Origin: Proteobacteria bacterium 005FR1
Lineage (GTDB): Bacteria > Pseudomonadota > Gammaproteobacteria > Pseudomonadales > Cellvibrionaceae
DNA: 64,000 nucleotides
Assembly (NCBI GenBank): GCA_026192395.1
Contig: WACF01000001.1
Span: 986,977-1,050,976 of the forward strand
Direction: 5' to 3'
Shown piece by piece: positions 11,844 to 20,650 of this stretch. Both the position numbers and the translations under genes were made by a program. Under the pieces are notes generated by a model, which was not told the origin of the DNA, made no database searches, and saw nothing but the letters and a program-made list of their open reading frames with translations. Each line of letters opens with the position of its first letter. Position 1 is the stretch's first letter.

Positions 11844-14051
11844 CTACTGAGTGGCTTCCAGATCCCGCCGCAAGGCGGCGCGGACACAGCCGAGCAGGTC
11901 ATAGGAATAAGCGCCGGCGAAGTACTCATACACCGGCTTCAACGGAAGCCGATCATCGTCCAGCGCGTGCTCCGCCAGCGCATCCATAATCTGAAAAATC
12001 GCGTCCTCGCTGAGTGGCAAAACCTCGACAACGTCCACCAGCCCCTGAGCGATCAGCTTGCTGATGTGGCTGTAGATGGTGCCCACCGTCAGGCCACGAT
12101 GGCGGGCGATTTCCTCGGCCGAATGGCCCTGCTGGAGTAGAGCAAGGGTTTGCTGTTCACTCGCCTCGTTCTCTTCGGTTCCTGCAGCAGTGGCCACCGG
12201 CTCGGGGTCCTGTGAGTGCGCCCGAATCAAGGCAATGAAGTCATCGGCGTAGCGGTCCAGCTTGGCCTGGCCTACGCCATTTATCTTGGCGAACTCGTGA
12301 CGGTCCACGGGCTGGTAGCGCACCAGCTCCATCAGGGTCGCATCGTGAAAGATCACATAGGGCGGAACGCCCTGATCCTTGGCCAGACCGTTGCGCAGCT
12401 CGCGCATGGCCTCCCAGAGGCGCTGATCACCGGCGCTTTCCGGCGCGATTTTGCTGCGCGGGTTCTTGCCCGCTGCCGGAGCGACCTTCTCGCGATCGCG
12501 ACGCAGGAAGAGCTGCTCCTCGCCGCGCAACACCGGCCGACTGTTCTCGGTGAGCTGCAAAGCGCCATACCCATTCACATCCACAGACAAATACCCCCGG
12601 GCGACCAGCTGACGGAAGACGGAACGCCACTGTGCCTCACTCAGATCCTTGCCGATGCCGAAGGTGCTGAGTTTATGGTGGTCAAACTGGGTTACTTTCT
12701 GAGTCTCTTTGCCAGCCAGCACGTCGAGCAAGTGGCCGACCCCGAAGCGCTGACCGGTGCGATAGACGCAACTCATCGCCTTCTGCGCGGCTTGGGTGAC
12801 ATCCCAGGTTTGCACCGGATCCAGACAGGTGTCGCAGTTGCCGCAGGGTTGGTGCGCATCTTCTCCAAAGTAGCGGAGCAGGGTTTGCCGCCGGCAGGTG
12901 GAGACTTCGCAGAAGCCCAGCATGGCCTCCAGCTTGCGACGCTCCGACTGCTTGAATTCGGCGCTGCCCATGGAGCCGTCCAGCATTTGCCGCAGTTTGA
13001 TCACGTCCTGAATGCCATAAGTCATCCAGGCCGTGGCGGGCAGCCCGTCGCGGCCCGCGCGGCCGGTTTCCTGGTAATAAGCTTCCAGGTTCTTGGGCAG
13101 ATCCAGATGAGCCACGAAGCGGACATCCGGCTTGTCGATGCCCATGCCAAAGGCGATCGTGGCCACCACGATGATGCCCTCCTCCCGCAGAAATCGCTCC
13201 TGATTGGCTTCCCGCACCTTCGCATCCAACCCGGCATGATAGGGCAGCGCGGTAAAGCCCTGCTCGCAGAGCCAGGTGGCGGTCTGATCCACTTTCTTGC
13301 GGGACAGGCAATAAACGATGCCGGCATCCCGGGGATGTTCCCGGGTGAGAAAGCGCAGCAACTGCTGCCGCGCGTTGTTCTTTTCCGCGACACGGTACTG
13401 AATATTTGGACGGTCGAAGCCACTGATGTAGTGCTCGGCCTCGTCCAGATCCAGGCGAGTGATGATTTCCCGGCGGGTTCGTTCGTCCGCGGTGGCGGTC
13501 AGCGCAATGCGCGGCACCTGGGGATAGCGCTGATGCAGCAGACTCAGTTGAAGATAATCAGCCCGGAAATCGTGCCCCCACTGAGACACGCAATGGGCTT
13601 CGTCGATGGCAAACAAGGCAATTGGCGCCTCGTCCAGCCGCGCCAGCAGGTAATCCTGGGTCAGCCGCTCTGGCGCAATGTACAGCAGGTCCAGCTCGCC
13701 GCGAAGCAGCTGCTGTTCCACCTGGCGCTGCTCCATCGGGCTCAGCGCGGAGTTGAGATAACTCGCCCGTACCCCGAGCTGGCGCAGGGCGCTCACCTGA
13801 TCCTGCATCAGGGCGATCAGCGGAGAAATGACTATCCCGACCCCCTCACGAATCAGCGCCGGAATTTGATAGCACAAGGACTTACCGCCGCCGGTGGGCA
13901 TCAGTACCAGGGCGTCGCGCCCCTTGATCACGGTGTCGATGATCTCGTCTTGGGGAGGACGAAAGGCTTTATAGCCGAAGGTTTCCTGGAGCACCTGTTC
14001 AGGGAGGGTCAGGAGGGGATCGGGGGCGGAAGTGGTCTGATCAATGGGCAT
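11844..14051 (-). CDS. recQ: ATP-dependent DNA helicase RecQ
   Basis: A 3'-5' helicase in RecF-type recombination repair. From the ATG at 14051 the protein is 735 residues: Walker A ([12 protein letters not shown]), DEAH box ([14 protein letters not shown]), motif VI (ETGRAGRDG), the zinc-binding cysteines (CEVSTC...CGNCDTC) of the RQC region, an HRDC domain and an extra C-terminal winged-helix-like segment ([11 protein letters not shown]). It is longer than E. coli RecQ (about 609) because of this tail. The frame stays open upstream to 15266, but that part is antisense to the phospholipase D gene and has no RecQ character. Confidence 0.95.
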   Translation of the reverse strand: MPIDQTTSAPDPLLTLPEQVLQETFGYKAFRPPQDEIIDTVIKGRDALVLMPTGGGKSLCYQIPALIREGVGIVISPLIALMQDQVSALRQLGVRASYLNSALSPMEQRQVEQQLLRGELDLLYIAPERLTQDYLLARLDEAPIALFAIDEAHCVSQWGHDFRADYLQLSLLHQRYPQVPRIALTATADERTRREIITRLDLDEAEHYISGFDRPNIQYRVAEKNNARQQLLRFLTREHPRDAGIVYCLSRKKVDQTATWLCEQGFTALPYHAGLDAKVREANQERFLREEGIIVVATIAFGMGIDKPDVRFVAHLDLPKNLEAYYQETGRAGRDGLPATAWMTYGIQDVIKLRQMLDGSMGSAEFKQSERRKLEAMLGFCEVSTCRRQTLLRYFGEDAHQPCGNCDTCLDPVQTWDVTQAAQKAMSCVYRTGQRFGVGHLLDVLAGKETQKVTQFDHHKLSTFGIGKDLSEAQWRSVFRQLVARGYLSVDVNGYGALQLTENSRPVLRGEEQLFLRRDREKVAPAAGKNPRSKIAPESAGDQRLWEAMRELRNGLAKDQGVPPYVIFHDATLMELVRYQPVDRHEFAKINGVGQAKLDRYADDFIALIRAHSQDPEPVATAAGTEENEASEQQTLALLQQGHSAEEIARHRGLTVGTIYSHISKLIAQGLVDVVEVLPLSEDAIFQIMDALAEHALDDDRLPLKPVYEYFAGAYSYDLLGCVRAALRRDLEATQ

Positions 14052-14297
14052 CGCGCAATTATAGCGGTCGCCAGAAGCCACTGCACCTCCGCCCGGTCCT
14101 GGTCCCGGCTTTGCTTGGCGGCCTTGTGCGGTTCGAATTAAGTGAACAGGCGCGCTATTATGCCCTGGCGCGGCGCTCCACATGCGACTGGCCGCCGAAT
14201 CGGAGCCTTGATTAGAGCAAATGGTCCAGCCAAGCGACAGCGACAACTCCCTGCCCCGTGCAGGAGCTCTCATTTCACGCCAGCCAAGCACTCGGCA

Positions 14298-15452
14298 ATG
14301 CTGAGACTCGCAAAGGCTGGACCCGCGCGCCCATGGCAGGACACCGCCTGGTACGACGAACAGTTGTTTGCCAACAACGACCGTTACTTCGATGCGTTGT
14401 TTGCGTCTATCGATCAGGCCAGGCACAGCATTATCCTGGCGACCTACATCTTCGAGCTGGACGTCCTCGGCCGCCGGATGATCCGCCATCTTCGCCGGGC
14501 CCATGATCGGGGTGTTCACGTTCGCGTGCTGTACGACGGCGTGGGCTCCATGGAGCGCGGAGACAAGATCGCCCGCAAGCTGGAGAAAAGCGGCATTCCG
14601 GTGAAGATCTATCACCCCCTGCCCTGGCAGATCAACAATTACCGGCGCGCACTGCGGCGCAGCAGTTGGGTCGGCAGCTTCATTTTGAGCATGCTGAAAA
14701 TCAATCAGCGGCACCATGCCAAGATCTGTGTCATCGACGAATTCGAACTCTGGTGCGGCAGCCAGAACATCACGGCTGATCACCTCAGCGTCGAGCGAGC
14801 CGGTGACGGCTGGCGGGACTACGGCGCAAAGGTGAGCGGCAGCAGTGTTCAGGCGGTGGCCGAGGCCTTCGATGACCTCTGGGAATACCGCCGTCCGCGC
14901 GTGGGACAAGGCTTGTTTCGCTACTACTGGAACAACTTCACAGAGTTCACGCGCAAGCGCAAAAATCATCTGCTCGCCGAGCGAATCGCACAGGCCGGCA
15001 GGCGAGTCTGGATCGTCAACCCGTATTTCTCGCCTACCCGGCAGATCATCCGGGCGATTCTCAAGGCTGCCTCGAAAGGCGCCGAGGTTCGGCTGATTGT
15101 TCCTTACAAGTCGGACCTGGAGTTTTTCCCTCTGCTGACGTCGACCTATTACGAGGAGCTCATCCGCAACGAGGTGCGCATCTTTGAATTTCTGCCATCG
15201 ATTCTTCACGGCAAGATGCTGCTCGTCGATGACTTCTGCCTGATTGGCAGCACCAATCTGAACCACCGGAGTTTATTGCACGACATCGAATTCGATATCG
15301 TGCTCGAAAGCCCTTCTTCGCTACGAGCGGCGGAAGATGTATTCCTGACGGAACAGCGCAACTCCCGCGAGATCATGGCAAAACACGTGAAATTGCTGGG
15401 TACGCGCCGGCTGCTCGGCTGGATTCCCTGGCTGATCCGATATTGGCTCTGA
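14298..15452 (+). CDS. clsB: Cardiolipin synthase / phospholipase D family protein
   Basis: Two HKD motifs mark it as a phospholipase D family enzyme: [10 protein letters not shown] with CGSQN, and [10 protein letters not shown] with GSTNLNHRS. The pair of half-sites, the roughly 384-residue length and the following exonuclease/phosphatase gene match ClsB (YbhO) of E. coli, whose neighbour is ybhP. ClsB makes cardiolipin at the inner membrane. The start is uncertain: the frame is open back to 14142, but conserved sequence begins near the ATG at 14298. Confidence 0.82.
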   Translation: MLRLAKAGPARPWQDTAWYDEQLFANNDRYFDALFASIDQARHSIILATYIFELDVLGRRMIRHLRRAHDRGVHVRVLYDGVGSMERGDKIARKLEKSGIPVKIYHPLPWQINNYRRALRRSSWVGSFILSMLKINQRHHAKICVIDEFELWCGSQNITADHLSVERAGDGWRDYGAKVSGSSVQAVAEAFDDLWEYRRPRVGQGLFRYYWNNFTEFTRKRKNHLLAERIAQAGRRVWIVNPYFSPTRQIIRAILKAASKGAEVRLIVPYKSDLEFFPLLTSTYYEELIRNEVRIFEFLPSILHGKMLLVDDFCLIGSTNLNHRSLLHDIEFDIVLESPSSLRAAEDVFLTEQRNSREIMAKHVKLLGTRRLLGWIPWLIRYWL

Positions 15453-15557
15453 AGCAGAATTAGAGGGGGCTGGGCTATAATCTGCATGGCTTATCGCCAG
15501 AGACCCGCAGTCGTTAGCAGTTTCGAAGACCATCGTGCAGTTTCGAGGAGTAATTGA

Positions 15558-16382
15558 ATGCGATTTTCGCTGAAAGGCCGCCGTGATAAAGACAGAAGCG
15601 TCAAGCCGGGCACCGAGGATGTCCGCCTGAAGGCCGAGAGAATCGACATTAGCCGTCTGCGTATACTGTCGTACAACATTCATAAAGGCTTCAGTCCAAA
15701 CAACTCGCGATTCATTCTTGATGAAATTCGCCATGCCATTCGCACAGTGAACGCCGATCTGATCTTTCTTCAGGAAGTTATTGGCAGCAACGAAAAACCC
15801 GATCCCAAGCACGAAAACTGGATTCCCGGCGCTCAGTTTGAATTCCTTGCCGACGAGATCTGGCCACATTTCGCCTACGGTAAAAACGCGATCTACCAGC
15901 ACGGTCACCACGGCAATGCGATTCTCTGCAAATTGCCGTTCAGCTATTGGGAAAACACCGATGTCAGCCGCTTCAAATACTCCCGCCGAGGCATTCTGCA
16001 CGGCATCGTCGGTGAACACCTGCACGTGTTCTGCATGCACCTGGGCCTGCTTGGTTTCGAGCGCCGCTACCAGCTTCAGGCCCTGATCGACACTGTCGAG
16101 CAGAACGTTCCGCCGGACGCACCTCTGATCATCGCTGGCGACTTCAACGACTGGAAATGCGTGGTCGATCAGAAACTTTACAATCGTCTTGGAGTGAAAG
16201 AAGCCTTCCGGGAAATGCGCGGCAAGCCGGCGCGAACCTTCCCGGCCGCCATGCCATTGCTGCAGCTCGACCGGATTTACTACCGCGGTCTCGATGTGGT
16301 GGACGTGAGCCGGCTGGTGGACGATCACTGGCAAAACCTATCCGACCACTGCGCGCTTTATGCGGAGTTTGCGCTGCCGTAA
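15558..16382 (+). CDS. Endonuclease/exonuclease/phosphatase family protein (YbhP-like)
   Basis: A 274-residue metal-dependent phosphodiesterase fold with LSYNIHKGF, IFLQEV (metal-binding Glu), HHGNAIL, IAGDFNDW and the catalytic SDHCALYA. The gene follows the cardiolipin-synthase-like gene as ybhP accompanies clsB in E. coli, suggesting a linked role in phospholipid handling. The substrate is not known. Confidence 0.85.
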   Translation: MRFSLKGRRDKDRSVKPGTEDVRLKAERIDISRLRILSYNIHKGFSPNNSRFILDEIRHAIRTVNADLIFLQEVIGSNEKPDPKHENWIPGAQFEFLADEIWPHFAYGKNAIYQHGHHGNAILCKLPFSYWENTDVSRFKYSRRGILHGIVGEHLHVFCMHLGLLGFERRYQLQALIDTVEQNVPPDAPLIIAGDFNDWKCVVDQKLYNRLGVKEAFREMRGKPARTFPAAMPLLQLDRIYYRGLDVVDVSRLVDDHWQNLSDHCALYAEFALP

Positions 16383-16525
16383 GGGACAGGCAGTCAATCC
16401 ACAGGAATGCAACTCGGGCAGACTCTGGCAGTCAAACCCGCGCTGGACGTATGGCGCGGGCTGTTGTTTATTTCGGCCAGCCGTTTAGGATGCGCTTCAG
16501 TTTCTGAGTTTTTGATGAGGTAGAC

Positions 16526-17146
16526 ATGCCATTGAAAAACCGCTTATCCCTCCTGGCCTTGGTGATCGGGGGCTGTTTCGCAACGGTCGCCGGTGCAGAC
16601 ATCAGCATCAATGCGGAAGACGACCAGAAGGCCAAACAGAAGGTCAGTAAACTGACCTGGGCCGACGAGAACGACCTCGCCCGCAAAGAAGAGACAGTAG
16701 AGCGCCTGGGACAACGCCACTTCGGTCAGTCGCTGCGCCACAATACTTCAGACCTTGAGCTTCTGCAGCGAATCGCTGATCACAAGCTGATCAAGCAGAA
16801 CGATGTGGAAAATCTGCAGGCCCTCGGGGTCGTGTTGGGCAATACGCTAAAAGACGAGCTCGGCCTGGAGTGGAAGATCTATACCGATGCAAAAGGCCGC
16901 AGCCGGGCGGTGTGCGTGCCCGATACTGAGTATTGCCTCTTCCCGATGACCATGTTGTCGCGGCGATTGGAGGTCGGGGTTCCCGTGGACGTGGATCAGG
17001 TTTATGCCGATGCCGTGCAGGCTATCGATCCCTATTTGCCGGACCAGAACGCCTATGACGGCGTTAAGCCCGATCCGAGCGACAAGCCCGGCTGGCTGAA
17101 GGACCGCAAGACAGGTCAGCCACCGATTCGGATTCGCGTCCAGTAA
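16526..17146 (+). CDS. Exported DUF3806 domain protein
   Basis: A 206-residue protein with a signal peptide (cleavage near VAGADIS) and a DUF3806-like region with the pattern LGVVLGNTLKDELGLEWKI. The C-terminal part is proline- and aspartate-rich. Function is unknown. It is a single-gene unit followed at once by a strong terminator. Confidence 0.75.
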   Translation: MPLKNRLSLLALVIGGCFATVAGADISINAEDDQKAKQKVSKLTWADENDLARKEETVERLGQRHFGQSLRHNTSDLELLQRIADHKLIKQNDVENLQALGVVLGNTLKDELGLEWKIYTDAKGRSRAVCVPDTEYCLFPMTMLSRRLEVGVPVDVDQVYADAVQAIDPYLPDQNAYDGVKPDPSDKPGWLKDRKTGQPPIRIRVQ

Positions 17147-17152
17147 TCGGCA

Positions 17153-17180
17153 AAAAGCCGGACCAGGGTCCGGCTTTTTT
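17153..17180 (+). terminator. Rho-independent terminator after the DUF3806 gene
   Basis: A perfect GC-rich stem (AAGCCGGACC / GGTCCGGCTT) with an AG-containing loop is followed by a run of T, and begins a few bases after the stop codon. Confidence 0.9.
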
Positions 17181-17246
17181 AGTTCCTTATCAACTCTTCC
17201 CTGACGTCGACCTCCGCCTGCTCTCTTTACTTAGCTCCTCAGGCCC

Positions 17247-17654
17247 TCAGATCGGTTTCTTCAGTTTTGTATTCGTCGGGCTGGGAACTACCTCGGGCAC
17301 GTGAGTAAAAAAGACACTGGATTTTTCGGGATCCACGCGTTTTATGCTCTGGTCCCGCAACACTCTCAGGATCTGATCGACGGCCTTGTCCGTGAGCCGC
17401 TCCCGGATGATGGATTCATCATCCCAGAAGAATTCCAGCACTGCATCGTATTGCATACCTCGCCCCAGCTTGCTGCGAAAGCGCGCTTCCACATCAGGCA
17501 GGGAGACGGCCAGGGTGTCCGCATAGCGGTCAGGTGCAAAAAGATCCCGCAAGGAAGCAATCTTTTCGTGATGCTCCTGGCTGCGCCAGTAAGCCTGAAA
17601 CTCTTCGCTGGAAATTTCCTCCCGCCGGACAAAGCAAACCATCAAGCGCACCAT
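17247..17654 (-). CDS. EthD domain-containing protein
   Basis: A small ferredoxin-like-fold protein of about 135 residues with the EthD-type start (MVRLMVCFVRR, then SSEEFQAYWRSQEH). EthD proteins are dimeric alpha-beta barrels, some linked to ether or aromatic degradation, but most members are uncharacterised. A TTG six bases upstream is possible; the ATG at 17654 follows a GAGGT ribosome site. Confidence 0.7.
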   Translation of the reverse strand: MVRLMVCFVRREEISSEEFQAYWRSQEHHEKIASLRDLFAPDRYADTLAVSLPDVEARFRSKLGRGMQYDAVLEFFWDDESIIRERLTDKAVDQILRVLRDQSIKRVDPEKSSVFFTHVPEVVPSPTNTKLKKPI

Positions 17655-17660
17655 GTACAA

Positions 17661-18000
17661 ACCTCGTCGTTATTGTCAAAAGCGGTCAGCACCAGCGCGG
17701 CGGTGTGGCGGCTAAATTAACATAGCCATTTCCCGACCGGCTGTCCACTGAGGATGCGCCTGCCATTGTGGCAGCAACCGCCCTTCCTGCTTGCGGTGCC
17801 CCGGATGGCTTGGGTACTATCCGGGCACGGCGGGTCGCAGGTACGACGCCCGCCTTCGTTCAAGCACGTTTCGCGAGAGTTCGACGCCGGTAGAGCTCGA
17901 GAAACACGCCGACTCACCCGCATAGAATTCCGATACACCCCGAGCAGGCAGGGCCGCATCCGTGGTGCCCACTGTTCGCACCATACGGATCAGGGTAGTT
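17661..18000. other. Intergenic region between the EthD gene and cioA
   Basis: About 340 bases between divergent genes, so it should hold both promoters. It contains an imperfect inverted repeat around 17796-17827 (GTGCC/CCGGAT arms). I see no clear FNR box, and no convincing ORF or RNA gene. Confidence 0.4.
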
Positions 18001-19356
18001 ATGCTGGACACCTTCATGTTGTCGCGCATTCAGTTTGCGACCAACATCACCTTCCATATTCTCTTCCCCGCAATCACCATTGGCTTGGCCTGGCTGCTGT
18101 TTTACTTCAAGTTGCGGCACGACCTGGGGGGAGGTCCGGTCTGGATGAGGGCTTACCGCTTCTGGGTGAAAGTATTTGCCCTCACCTTTGCAGTCGGTGT
18201 GGTAAGCGGCATTACCATGTCCTTCCAGTTCGGGACCAATTGGCCTGGCTTCATGGAGACGGTCGGCAACGTCGCCGCCCCCCTGTTGGGCTACGAGGTG
18301 CTGACCGCCTTCTTTCTCGAGGCAGTCTTTCTTGGCGTCATGCTCTTCGGGCTCAACCGCGTTCCCAGCTGGCTTCACACGGCGGCCACGGGTTTGGTCG
18401 CCGCCGGCACGATGCTGTCGACTTTCTGGATTCTTGCGCTTAATTCCTGGATGCACACGCCGGCCGGTTTCGAAATCCGAGATGGCGTTGTGTTTCCTAC
18501 CAGCTGGTGGGAAGTCATTTTCAATCCGTCCATGCCCTTTCGCTGGACCCACATGGTTCTTGCGTCCGGACTCACGGCGTCCTTTCTGGTCGCTGGTTTG
18601 TCCGCTTACCGCATTCTCAAAGGCGACTCGAAGCACGCCCCCCGGCTGGCCTTGAAAACGGCAGTTTTCGCTGCCGCTATCATCATCCCTTTCCAGATCT
18701 TCGTGGGGGATTTACATGGCCTGAACAGCCTTGAGCATCAGCCCGAGAAAATCGCGGCAATGGAGGGCCTCTGGGAAACCGGCGAGGGTGTGCCCTTGCT
18801 GCTATTTGCCTGGCCGGACGAAGAGGGACGCAGAAATTATCTCGAGATCAAAGTACCCAAGCTGGCGAGCCTTATTCTCACTCACGATCTGGAGGGCGAA
18901 CTCAAAGGCCTCAATGACTTTGAAACCCATCCACCCGTTGCGCCTTTGTTCTGGGGTTTTCGGATAATGGTTGGGATGGGACTGCTTATGCTCGCGGTGA
19001 GCTGGACCGGCGCTCTGCAGCTGATTAAAAACAAGGAGGTTACGCCGAGCATGCTGCGCATTCTGGTTGGAATGACTTTTTCGGGCTGGGTGGCGGTCAT
19101 TGCCGGCTGGTATGTGACCGAGATTGGCCGACAGCCTTACCTCGTCAACGGAGTGCTGCTTACCCGTGATGCGGTGACTCAACTGCCGCCGGGGAACATC
19201 TGGTTTTCGCTGATTGCCTATGTCGTGCTCTATCTTGTTCTCATTTCTGCCTACGTGACGACCTTGTTCTATATGGCCCGAAAGTCAGTGGATGTGGAGG
19301 AGTACGAGACCATGTCAGTGGCAGATCAGAGATCGCTCGCCCCGGGCATCAAATAG
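18001..19356 (+). CDS. cioA: Cyanide-insensitive-type cytochrome bd oxidase subunit I
   Basis: Subunit I of a bd-type quinol oxidase in the inner membrane, reducing oxygen to water with electrons from ubiquinol. His19 in FHILFPA is the heme b595 ligand at its canonical position, and a second heme region is FRWTHMVLAS. GWYVTEIGRQP is the C-terminal signature. The 451-residue length and short periplasmic Q-loop fit the CioA subgroup rather than long-loop CydA. The frame extends upstream, but the conserved N-terminus starts at the ATG at 18001. cioB follows 18 bases downstream. Confidence 0.93.
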   Translation: MLDTFMLSRIQFATNITFHILFPAITIGLAWLLFYFKLRHDLGGGPVWMRAYRFWVKVFALTFAVGVVSGITMSFQFGTNWPGFMETVGNVAAPLLGYEVLTAFFLEAVFLGVMLFGLNRVPSWLHTAATGLVAAGTMLSTFWILALNSWMHTPAGFEIRDGVVFPTSWWEVIFNPSMPFRWTHMVLASGLTASFLVAGLSAYRILKGDSKHAPRLALKTAVFAAAIIIPFQIFVGDLHGLNSLEHQPEKIAAMEGLWETGEGVPLLLFAWPDEEGRRNYLEIKVPKLASLILTHDLEGELKGLNDFETHPPVAPLFWGFRIMVGMGLLMLAVSWTGALQLIKNKEVTPSMLRILVGMTFSGWVAVIAGWYVTEIGRQPYLVNGVLLTRDAVTQLPPGNIWFSLIAYVVLYLVLISAYVTTLFYMARKSVDVEEYETMSVADQRSLAPGIK

Positions 19357-19374
19357 GCAGGCCGGAGAAAAGCA

Positions 19375-20379
19375 ATGAGTCTTGAGGAATGGTTACCGAT
19401 CATCTTCGTCGGTATTCTCGGAGTTTCGGTACTGTTCTACGCAGTACTGGATGGATTCGACCTCGGTGTCGGCATTCTGCTGCCGATGGATGAAGCTCAT
19501 GAGCCGGACCGTGACATCATGATCGCGTCCATCGGCCCGTTCTGGGATGCCAACGAAACCTGGCTGGTGCTGATCATCGGCGTGTTGTTTATCGCCTTCC
19601 CCACTGCACACAGCACTATCTTGCAGGCGCTGTACATTCCCACACTGCTGCTCCTGGTGGGCTTGATTCTGCGTGGTGTGGCCTTTGACTTTCGCGCCAA
19701 GAGCGTGGTAACCCGCAAACTGCGATGGGATCGGGCGTTCAAGGGCGGGTCGCTGCTGGCTACCGCGTCGCTCGGTTACATGCTGGGCTTCTGGGTGATG
19801 GGCTTCGAATCTTCAGTGCCCGCATATTCCTTCGCGGTTGTCAGCGCCGCCTGCGTGACCGCCGCCTTCACCTACATCGGCGCTGCGTGGCTGGTAATGA
19901 AAACGGAAGGCGAATTGCAGGAGCGCGCCGCCCATTGGGGCCGACTCGCCGGCTGGTTGACGGCTGCTGGAGTCGTTTTGGTGAGCGTCGTGAACATCAG
20001 CATCGACCCTGCCATTTTCCGGCGGTGGTTCGATTTCCCGCAGGTGATTTATCTGTTGCCGCTGCCAGCGCTGACTGTTGTTTTGCTGGTAATGACCGAT
20101 CGCTATTTCGCTAGAGTCCCTCACGAACACGACATCGGCTCGTGGAAACCACTCGCCAGTGTGGCCACCATTTTTGTTCTTTCTTTTTTCGGTCTCGCCT
20201 ACAGCTACTTTCCATATGTCGTGCCCGGAGAGCTGACCATCTGGGAAGCCATCGCCGCCCCCGAACCGTTATTGTTTATCCTCGTTGGCGTCGCCATTGT
20301 GCTGCCCACCATCCTGGCTTACACAGTATTTTCCTACTGGGTGTTTCGTGGCAAGGCAACGGAGTTGCGCTATCACTGA
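19375..20379 (+). CDS. cioB: Cytochrome bd oxidase subunit II
   Basis: A 334-residue multi-pass membrane protein with the subunit II signature VLDGFDLGVG near the N-terminus and FWDANETWLV on the second helix. It pairs with cioA immediately upstream. No CydX-like small subunit is seen downstream. Confidence 0.93.
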   Translation: MSLEEWLPIIFVGILGVSVLFYAVLDGFDLGVGILLPMDEAHEPDRDIMIASIGPFWDANETWLVLIIGVLFIAFPTAHSTILQALYIPTLLLLVGLILRGVAFDFRAKSVVTRKLRWDRAFKGGSLLATASLGYMLGFWVMGFESSVPAYSFAVVSAACVTAAFTYIGAAWLVMKTEGELQERAAHWGRLAGWLTAAGVVLVSVVNISIDPAIFRRWFDFPQVIYLLPLPALTVVLLVMTDRYFARVPHEHDIGSWKPLASVATIFVLSFFGLAYSYFPYVVPGELTIWEAIAAPEPLLFILVGVAIVLPTILAYTVFSYWVFRGKATELRYH

Positions 20380-20459
20380 AAGGACATGAGCGGCGGAGAT
20401 ACCCTAGGTAACGGGTGCCCGCCATGGGACGTTAAAAGGCGGGCTGCCGCCTTATCGTT

Positions 20460-20479
20460 ATTCCGGCGCAGGCCGGAAT
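20460..20479. repeat. ATTCCGGC palindrome (REP-like), copy 1
   Basis: An eight-base-pair stem (ATTCCGGC / GCCGGAAT) with a four-base loop lies between convergent cioB and antiporter genes. An almost identical palindrome occurs at 55434-55453, also next to heptamer repeats, which suggests an interspersed element. Confidence 0.7.
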
Positions 20480-20541
20480 CCATGTGAGAGGTTAAAAGTC
20501 GACGTCCGGGCTGAATCGCTGGCGGCTGGCGGCCGCGACTG

Positions 20542-20645
20542 GCGACTTGCGACTTGCGACTTGCGACTTGCGACTTGCGACTTGCGACTTGCGACTTGCG
20601 ACTTGCGACTTGCGACTTGCGACTTGCGACTTGCGACTTGCGACT
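20542..20645. repeat. Heptamer tandem repeat (GCGACTT)n
   Basis: Fourteen perfect copies of the seven-base unit GCGACTT plus a six-base partial copy fill 104 bases between the convergent ends of cioB and the antiporter gene, ending five bases beyond the antiporter stop codon. The frames through it encode a period-7 peptide (ASRKSQV or RLATCDL) that is an artefact of the repeat. Confidence 0.97.
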
Positions 20646-20650
20646 AAGGA

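Noticed and set aside
10287-12140. Two long plus-strand frames opposite the S33 hydrolase and recQ end
   Set aside because: Antisense shadows of confirmed genes on the minus strand.
12216-14141. 641-residue plus-strand frame opposite recQ
   Set aside because: It is the reverse-complement shadow of recQ, with no recognisable domain and repetitive His/Gln composition.
14052-15266. N-terminal extension of the recQ frame to 1140 residues
   Set aside because: It is antisense to the phospholipase D gene and shows no helicase features; RecQ starts at the ATG at 14051.
20542-20645. Heptamer array read as a CRISPR or as coding repeat
   Set aside because: There are no spacers between units, and the peptide is only a by-product of the 7-bp period.
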